Below are positions 58,718 to 64,000 of a DNA stretch of 64,000 nt, one piece after another. The DNA is from Actinomadura macra NBRC 14102 (GTDB lineage Bacteria; Actinomycetota; Actinomycetes; Streptosporangiales; Streptosporangiaceae), in assembly GCF_001552215.1 (NCBI RefSeq), contig NZ_BCQT01000011.1, positions 1 to 64,000 of the forward strand. Direction: 5' to 3'. Under the pieces are notes generated by a model, which saw only the letters and a program-made list of their open reading frames with translations, was not told the DNA's origin and searched no databases. Each line of letters begins with the position of its first letter. Within the stretch, counting starts at the first letter, position 1. The translations under genes and the position numbers were made by a program.

Positions 58718-61700
58718 GTGCCCAGTCTGAACTCCCGCGGTCCACGGGTGCACCCGGCGCTGTCCGACGACGAGCGGCACCGCGTCGTGGTGGAGTGGAA
58801 CGCGACTCGGGTTGATTTCGGCCCGATGCAAACGATCCCGGCCCTTGTCGAGGAGCGGGCGACAGCCGTTCCGGACGCGGTGGCCCTGGTGGACGAGTCG
58901 GAGGCGTTGTCGTACCGCGAGCTGGACCGCCGGGCGGATATCGTCGCGGCCCGGTTGCGGGCGCTCGGCGTCGGTACCGGCACGGTGGTCGGTGTCCTGC
59001 TGGGCCGGTCGGCGACGCTGGTGGTGGCCTGGCTCGGCGTACTCAAGGCGGGCGGCGTGTACCTGCCTTTGGACGCCGCATATCCGCTGCCCCGGCTCCG
59101 TTTCATGGTGGAGGACGCCGCAGTCCACCTGGTGCTGTCCGACGAGCGGACCGCCGACGTGGCAGAGCGGCTTCAGATCCGGGGTGAGCGGCTGGAGGCG
59201 CACCTGTGGACGTCGACCCCCGGACGGGTCGCGGCCCCGGCCGTGCGTTCCGAGCCCGAGGACGCCGCCTATGTGATCTACACCTCCGGTTCCACCGGGC
59301 AGCCCAAGGGCGTCGTCGTCGAGCACCGGAACATCGCCAACACCGTCCAGTGGCACGCGCGGACGATGGGTATCCGGCCCGGCGATCGGGTCGGCCAGAC
59401 CGCCGCCGTCGGGTTCGACGTCGCGTCCTGGGAGATCTGGGGCAACCTCGTCGCCGGCGCGGAGCTGCACCTCGCGCCGGAGCGCCTCGGCCGGTCGCCG
59501 GAGGAGTTGTGCCGCTGGGTGGTCGCGCACAGGCTGGCGGCCGTTTGCCTGATCACGCCGGTGGCCGCGCTGGCCATCAGAACCGGGTGGTTGCAGGACT
59601 CCGCCTTGCGAATCCTGATGACCGGCGGCGAGAAGCTGCGCGTGTCGCCGCCGGCCGGCGCGTCCTACCGGCTGGTCAACCTGTACGGCCCCACGGAGAC
59701 CGCCGTGGTGGCGACCTCCGCCGACGTCCCCGAGGGCTCGGACGGCGCGCCGCCGATCGGGCGGCCGATCGCGAATGTGACGGCCTATGTGCTCGATGCG
59801 GCGGGACAACCGGTGCCGGTCGGGGCCGAGGGCGAGCTGTATGTGGGCGGTGCCGGGGTGGCGCGCGGATACCTGGGCGCCCCCGGCCTGGAAGCAGAGC
59901 GTTTCGTGCCTGACCGGTTGGGAGCGGGCCAGCGGCTTTACCGCACCGGCGACCTGGTGCGCTGGCGGCCCGACGGCCAGTTGGAGTTCCTCGGACGAGC
60001 CGATCATCAGGTCAAGGTCAACGGTTTCCGGATCGAGTTGGGCGAGGTGGAGGCGCAGCTGTGTGCGCATCCGGCCGTGCACGATGCGGCCGTGACCGTC
60101 TGGGAGCCGGAGCCCGGCCGTCCCCGTCTCGTGGCCTACGTCTGCGGCACCGGCGAGCCGGCCGGCGCGGACCTGCGGCGCTGGCTCGGCGAGCGGCTGC
60201 CCGAGCACATGGTCCCCGCGTTGGTGCTTCCGCTGGCCGAGATGCCGCTGACGCCACATCAGAAGATCGACCGCAGTGCACTTCCGGATCCCGGCGTCCT
60301 GATGGAACCCGTGCCCCCTGGCGAGGGCTCCACACAGCCCGGAAACCTGAGCCAGGAGGAGGCCGTACTTGCCGCCGACTGGCGGGAGATCTGCGGGCTT
60401 GCGCCGCGCACCCGCGCCGACAGCCTGGCCCATCTGGGCGCGAGCTCACTCGATCTCGTCGCGCTGCGGGCACGGGTCTCGGCCCGTCGCGGGACCCCGA
60501 TTCCTCCCGGCGGGCTGGCCCTGACCCAGTCGTTGAGCGACCAGGCTCGGGCGGTGGCGCGGCTGGCCGCCGACGGGGAACGGGCACACGGCGGCGCGCT
60601 GGACGGCCCGGGCAGCCTGACGCAGGAGGCCATCGTGTTCGTGGAGGAGCTGACCGGGAGCAGCCTGGAGTACCAGTACCAGATGGTCCTCGAAGGCCCG
60701 TCGGCTCCGGACGCCGGCCTGCTGGAGCAGGCGCTGGTCGCCGTGCTGGCCGGCCAGCCCGCGCTGAGCAGCCACTGGCGGCTGACCTCGCGGGGCCTGA
60801 CCGGGACGCGCAGGAACCTGGCGGACGCGGTACGGCTGGTCCGGCACGAAGTGCGCTCGGCTGCGGTGAACGAGCTGGTCGAGGAGCTGGTGGCCGCGCC
60901 TCTCCGCTACGACGATTTTCCCCTGTTCGGCTGGGACCTGATCCAGCACGAGGGCGGGACCGTCCTGCTGCAGCGCGAGCACCATCTGGTGCACGACGGC
61001 TGGTCTGTGGGTGTGTTCTTGTCCCAACTCCAGGACGCCTACCGCGCCCTCGAACGGGGCACCGTCTGGCAGGCTCCGGACAGCTCTTACACCTACTTCG
61101 ACTGGGCGAGGCAACAGCTAGAACAGGTACGTGGACCCCAAGGTGAGGAGGATCGGCGGTACTGGCGTGACCGGCTCGCCACGGTGTCCGGCGATGCCGT
61201 GACTCCGATTTCCCCGTCGCAGACGGCGGGGCCCGGATCGGACGTCCGACTTCAGCCGCTGGGCGGAGCGCGTTCGGCGTTGCTGGAGGAGACCGCCGCA
61301 CGGCTCGGGGTGACACCGTTCGCGATGCTGCTGGCGGCGTTCCGGCAGACCTTCTTCGAGCACTGCGGCCGCGGCGAGATCATCGGGTCGAGCTTCGCCA
61401 ACCGTGACGTGGAGACGCGGGACATCGTCGGCATGTTCGTGAACGTGCTGCCGATGATCAGGACGCCCGATCCCGCGGAGACCGCCGCCGAGGCCGTGCG
61501 GGCGGAGATGGCGGTGATCACCGAGGCGGCCGGGCACCAGCGGCTGCCCACGCCGGAGATCCTGAGGGTGACCGGCTCGGCGCCGGGCCTCGGGCGGGAT
61601 CTGCTGTATCCGGTCCTCTTCAGCCAGCACGATTCGCCGCTTCCGCGGCTGCGGTTCGGCCAGTGGCGGCCGGTGGTCCGTGAGCTGGCGAACGGCCACT

Positions 61701-61939
61701 CCAAGAACGAGCTCAACGTCATCGTGATGAACCGCACCCTGCAGCACGCGCGGAGCACGGGACGCCGCCACGCGGGCGCCTACACGCTCCGGTGGGAACA
61801 CGATCTCCTCGGTTACCCCGGCCCCCTGGTGTCGGGGTTGCAGCAGCGGCTCCTCGCGCTGCTGGACCACGTCCTGACCGATCCGCAGCAGCCGTGGCCG
61901 GCTGGTCGGCTGCCCGAGCAATCGAGTGCCAATGACTGA
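58718..61939 (+). CDS. NRPS A-PCP-C (1073 aa), first enzyme of the second cluster
   Basis: Adenylation domain (about 35-535; core YVIYTSGSTGQPKGV, NLYGPTE, YRTGDLVRW, HQKIDRSALP), carrier domain with Ser577 (LGASSL), and a C-terminal condensation domain with intact HHLVHDG (755-761). It has no N-terminal C domain, so it loads a starter residue and passes it on. My by-eye pocket reading is DVWLMGLVVK, which I cannot assign to a known amino acid. GTG 58718 is chosen for AGAGGAG 8 bases upstream; an ATG at 58711 is out of frame. The gene overlaps the next carrier gene by 8 bases. Confidence 0.93.
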   Translation: MPSLNSRGPRVHPALSDDERHRVVVEWNATRVDFGPMQTIPALVEERATAVPDAVALVDESEALSYRELDRRADIVAARLRALGVGTGTVVGVLLGRSATLVVAWLGVLKAGGVYLPLDAAYPLPRLRFMVEDAAVHLVLSDERTADVAERLQIRGERLEAHLWTSTPGRVAAPAVRSEPEDAAYVIYTSGSTGQPKGVVVEHRNIANTVQWHARTMGIRPGDRVGQTAAVGFDVASWEIWGNLVAGAELHLAPERLGRSPEELCRWVVAHRLAAVCLITPVAALAIRTGWLQDSALRILMTGGEKLRVSPPAGASYRLVNLYGPTETAVVATSADVPEGSDGAPPIGRPIANVTAYVLDAAGQPVPVGAEGELYVGGAGVARGYLGAPGLEAERFVPDRLGAGQRLYRTGDLVRWRPDGQLEFLGRADHQVKVNGFRIELGEVEAQLCAHPAVHDAAVTVWEPEPGRPRLVAYVCGTGEPAGADLRRWLGERLPEHMVPALVLPLAEMPLTPHQKIDRSALPDPGVLMEPVPPGEGSTQPGNLSQEEAVLAADWREICGLAPRTRADSLAHLGASSLDLVALRARVSARRGTPIPPGGLALTQSLSDQARAVARLAADGERAHGGALDGPGSLTQEAIVFVEELTGSSLEYQYQMVLEGPSAPDAGLLEQALVAVLAGQPALSSHWRLTSRGLTGTRRNLADAVRLVRHEVRSAAVNELVEELVAAPLRYDDFPLFGWDLIQHEGGTVLLQREHHLVHDGWSVGVFLSQLQDAYRALERGTVWQAPDSSYTYFDWARQQLEQVRGPQGEEDRRYWRDRLATVSGDAVTPISPSQTAGPGSDVRLQPLGGARSALLEETAARLGVTPFAMLLAAFRQTFFEHCGRGEIIGSSFANRDVETRDIVGMFVNVLPMIRTPDPAETAAEAVRAEMAVITEAAGHQRLPTPEILRVTGSAPGLGRDLLYPVLFSQHDSPLPRLRFGQWRPVVRELANGHSKNELNVIVMNRTLQHARSTGRRHAGAYTLRWEHDLLGYPGPLVSGLQQRLLALLDHVLTDPQQPWPAGRLPEQSSAND

Positions 61940-62174
61940 GCAGCACGTGATCGACAACGTCCGCAGGCGCTGGCTTGAGGTCCTGGACATCGAGCAGGTC
62001 GCCGACGGCGACGACTTCTTCCTCACCGGCGGGCACTCACTGCTCGCGGTACGCCTGACGGCGGCGTTGCGCGAAGACCTCGACGCGCGGATTCCGCTGT
62101 CGGCCATCTTCGAACTGCGCACGCTCAAGGGCTTCGCCGACCGGGTGGCCGACCTCGTCGGCCCGGCGGTCTAG
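61932..62174 (+). CDS. Free-standing peptidyl carrier protein 1 (80 aa)
   Basis: Single phosphopantetheine-attachment domain, motif DDFFLTGGHSLLAVRL with Ser36. ATG 61932 overlaps the NRPS stop; GTG 61926 is also in frame. A separate carrier next to an oxidase-like gene often holds an amino acid while it is modified before incorporation. Confidence 0.93.
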   Translation: MTEQHVIDNVRRRWLEVLDIEQVADGDDFFLTGGHSLLAVRLTAALREDLDARIPLSAIFELRTLKGFADRVADLVGPAV

Positions 62175-62193
62175 CCGGGCGGAGGTGCGGTCC

Positions 62194-62445
62194 ATGACAG
62201 AGGTGGTCGAGGCGGCCGAGTTCCGTTCCGCCGTCCGCGGGATGTGGGAGGCCGTCCTGAAGAAGCAGGTATCCGACAACGCCGACTTCTTCCTGCTCGG
62301 CGGCGACTCGCTGGCGGCGATGTCGGTCTCCTCCAGGCTGGAGGAGGTGTTCGGGATCAAGCCCAAGCTGCGGGTTCTGTTCGAACACCCGCGGTTCGGC
62401 GACTACGTGCACGCGATCTCGCAGGCGGCCCGGGAGGGGTCCTGA
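62194..62445 (+). CDS. Free-standing peptidyl carrier protein 2 (83 aa)
   Basis: Second carrier domain, NADFFLLGGDSLAAMSV with Ser39. GGAGGT lies 7 bases before ATG 62194. Its stop overlaps the dehydrogenase start. It differs from carrier 1 (GGDS rather than GGHS), so the two probably serve different partner enzymes. Confidence 0.93.
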   Translation: MTEVVEAAEFRSAVRGMWEAVLKKQVSDNADFFLLGGDSLAAMSVSSRLEEVFGIKPKLRVLFEHPRFGDYVHAISQAAREGS

Positions 62446-63614
62446 TGAACGATTTCGTACCGACCACGGCTCCGGAGCGGATGGCGCAGGAACCCGAGGT
62501 GTCCAGGAAGATTCTGCGGCAGGTGCTCGGCTGGCTGGCGGAGAACGCGGCGGACCTCCCCGACGACGAGCAGCGGGAGATCGGCAGGCAGGCCGGGATC
62601 AGGTCGGGCCTGTACGCCGCGGAGTTCCCCGAGGCCGACGGCGGGTGGTCGCTCCCGGCGCGCATCGCGGTCGACCTGCGGGAGGAGGCGGCGGCGACCG
62701 GACGGCAGTACGGGTTCCGCATCCTGTCCGCCCACGACGGCCCGAGCTGGATCCTGCAGGACGCCACGCCCGGCCAGCGGGAGAGATGGCTGCGTCCCCT
62801 GATCGAGGGACGCTGGACCCGCTGCCTGGCCATGACCGAGGAGCAGGGCGGATCGGATCTGCGGGAGCTGCGCACGACGGCCACCCGGGACGGCGCGGGC
62901 TGGGTCCTGACCGGCCGCAAGTTCCTGATCACCAATGCCGCCCATGCCGACTTGGCCATCGTGCTGGCCAACGCGGTGGCCCCGGGGGCGTCGGGCCCCA
63001 CGTTCTTCGTCTTCACCACCGACACTCCAGGTTGGAAGGTGGTGCGGCGACTGCCCGGGATGGACCACCGGTACGACCAGTACGAGGTCGAGCTGGACGC
63101 GGTGCGGGTCGGCGACGAGGCCGTCCTCGGCGGCGCGGCACAGATCGGCGGGGCCACCGGCATGGCCGGGGAGCGGCTCACCCACGGCCGGGTGTGCCTG
63201 GCCGCCCGCGCCGTGGGACTGGGCGGCTGGGCGTTGGGAGTGGCGCGCCGGCATGCCGCGAGGCGGACCGTCGGCGGGGTACGGCTGGCCGACAAGCAGT
63301 ACATCAGGGAATTTCTCGTCAGGTCCGACGTCAAGCTCACCGCCGCCCGCGCACTGGTCCGGCAGGCGGCCGCCGACCTTGACCGGCACCGCCTCGCGAT
63401 GAGGGAGGCGGCGATGGCCAAGCTGTGGGCCACCGAGTCCGCCTGCGAGGTCATCGACGACGCCATGCAGGTGCTCGGCGGCCGGGGCTGGCTCTCGGAA
63501 TACGGCCTGGAGCAGGCCTACCGGGAGGCGCGGCTGTTCCGGATCGTCGACGGGACCTCCGAGGTGCTGAAGGAGACGATCTTCCACCTGCCGGGCGGGG
63601 AGGGCGGCTCATGA
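62445..63614 (+). CDS. Acyl-CoA dehydrogenase-like flavoenzyme, probably acting on a carrier-bound substrate (389 aa)
   Basis: Acyl-CoA dehydrogenase fold: LAMTEEQGGSDL, KFLITNAAHADLAIVLA, QVLGGRGWLSEYGLEQAYREARL and FRIVDGTSEVLKE. The segment that carries catalytic Glu in medium-chain enzymes (YEGT) reads VDGT, with Asp369. ATG 62445 overlaps the carrier stop. In NRPS clusters such enzymes desaturate aminoacyl or acyl groups tethered to a carrier (as in prolyl-carrier oxidation to pyrroles). Here one of the two preceding free carriers is the likely substrate. The substrate itself is unknown. Confidence 0.88.
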   Translation: MNDFVPTTAPERMAQEPEVSRKILRQVLGWLAENAADLPDDEQREIGRQAGIRSGLYAAEFPEADGGWSLPARIAVDLREEAAATGRQYGFRILSAHDGPSWILQDATPGQRERWLRPLIEGRWTRCLAMTEEQGGSDLRELRTTATRDGAGWVLTGRKFLITNAAHADLAIVLANAVAPGASGPTFFVFTTDTPGWKVVRRLPGMDHRYDQYEVELDAVRVGDEAVLGGAAQIGGATGMAGERLTHGRVCLAARAVGLGGWALGVARRHAARRTVGGVRLADKQYIREFLVRSDVKLTAARALVRQAAADLDRHRLAMREAAMAKLWATESACEVIDDAMQVLGGRGWLSEYGLEQAYREARLFRIVDGTSEVLKETIFHLPGGEGGS

Positions 63615-64000
63615 CCGCGGAGTCCTCCACCGGCTGGCTGCACTCGGTCAGGGACGGCGGACCGCGGCTGGTCTTCTTCCCGCCCGCCGGCGCCAGCGCC
63701 TCCGCGGCGTGGGCGCTGGACGACGTGGTGCCCGAGGAGTGGGCCCTGCACGGCGTCCAGTATCCCGGCCGGGGGCCGCGGCTGCGTGAACCCCAGGCCG
63801 GGTCGATCAGGGAGCTGGCGCGGGCATGTCTGCCTCATCTCCGCGAGGCGGCCGAGCGGACCGTGCTCTTCGGCCACAGTTTCGGGGCGTTCGTGGCCTA
63901 TGACGTCGCGCAGTTGCTGGAGCGGGAGGGGTGTCCGGCCGCCGGGCTGATGGTCGCCGGGATCGCGGCGCCGGGAACCTTCCTGACAACGCTGTCCGCG
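63611..64000 (+). CDS. Type II thioesterase (3' end outside the window)
   Basis: ATG 63611 overlaps the dehydrogenase stop (ATGA). 130 codons are visible: FFPPAGASASAAWAL near the N-terminus, VQYPGRGPRLREP, and the nucleophile elbow FGHSFGAFVAYDVA with Ser90. This is the alpha/beta-hydrolase TEII family that clears mis-primed carriers in NRPS/PKS systems. It continues past the end of the window. Confidence 0.9.
   Translation, partial: MTAESSTGWLHSVRDGGPRLVFFPPAGASASAAWALDDVVPEEWALHGVQYPGRGPRLREPQAGSIRELARACLPHLREAAERTVLFGHSFGAFVAYDVAQLLEREGCPAAGLMVAGIAAPGTFLTTLSA

Noticed and set aside
1..64000. CRISPR arrays, tRNA, rRNA genes and replication origins
   Set aside because: No regularly spaced repeats, no tRNA/rRNA-like sequence and no DnaA-box cluster were seen on reading the window.

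Overview
The window is high-GC, gene-dense actinomycete DNA, probably from a filamentous genus of the Streptosporangiales or Streptomycetales type. The evidence is the GTG/ATG starts with 4-bp ATGA/GTGA overlaps, AfsR/SARP regulation, an NmrA remnant, DrrAB and FtsX exporters, a Ser/Thr kinase and two separate NRPS loci. The genus itself cannot be fixed from sequence reading alone.

Region 1 (1-25.7 kb) is the right-hand part of a nonribosomal peptide cluster. A truncated A-PCP module leads by ATGA overlap into a 3901-aa NRPS (C-A-PCP, C-A-PCP, C-A-PCP, a degenerate epimerase-like domain, then a fused penicillin-binding-protein/beta-lactamase-like domain where a thioesterase is expected). All four A domains read as nearly the same Asn-like pocket. 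Large stretches of them are near-identical DNA repeats with aberrant codon use. Downstream come an ornithine-carbamoyltransferase homologue with a changed substrate motif, an MFS exporter, an AfsR/SARP activator, a NarL-type two-component system, a MacB/FtsX-type ABC exporter, two SyrP-like Fe(II)/2-oxoglutarate hydroxylases and an asparaginase-like protein. Together they suggest a cyclised peptide built from repeated Asn/Asp/diaminopropionate-like residues, with beta-hydroxylation and possibly a ureido group. That product class is inference.

Region 2 (25.7-43.3 kb) holds a secreted HExxH protein and a catabolic island. The island has an SsuABC-type importer with two permeases, two ACMSD-type amidohydrolases, a Gfo/Idh oxidoreductase, a DUF993 protein, a TIM-barrel isomerase/epimerase, an SDR, a family-I CoA-transferase, an enoyl-CoA hydratase, an AroE-like dehydrogenase and a glycerate kinase. 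Two LacI-family regulators each appear to have their own operator. The first recognises an AACGTT-centred site in the divergent importer promoter. The second recognises GNAAGCGCTTNC, found four times at its own promoter and at both divergent catabolic operons. The substrate is unknown; a glycoside, cyclitol or aromatic acid is plausible.

Region 3 (43.4-57 kb) is an accessory stress/resistance stretch. It has two ArsR-LMW-phosphatase (arsenate-reductase-like) fusion genes with palindromic operators at their start codons, a DoxX-like membrane protein, a secreted YVTN beta-propeller, a VOC protein, a ChrA-like transporter, DrrAB with a DUF4097 protein, an HTH/MarR regulator, a GlsB-type membrane protein, a fatty-acid desaturase and a paralogous pair of unknown proteins. 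A frameshifted NmrA remnant and a possible IS605/TnpB right-end remnant mark decay and transfer.

Region 4 (57.7-64 kb) has a kinase-only Ser/Thr kinase, then the start of a second NRPS cluster: A-PCP-C enzyme, two free-standing carrier proteins, an acyl-CoA-dehydrogenase-like enzyme and a type II thioesterase that runs off the end of the window.
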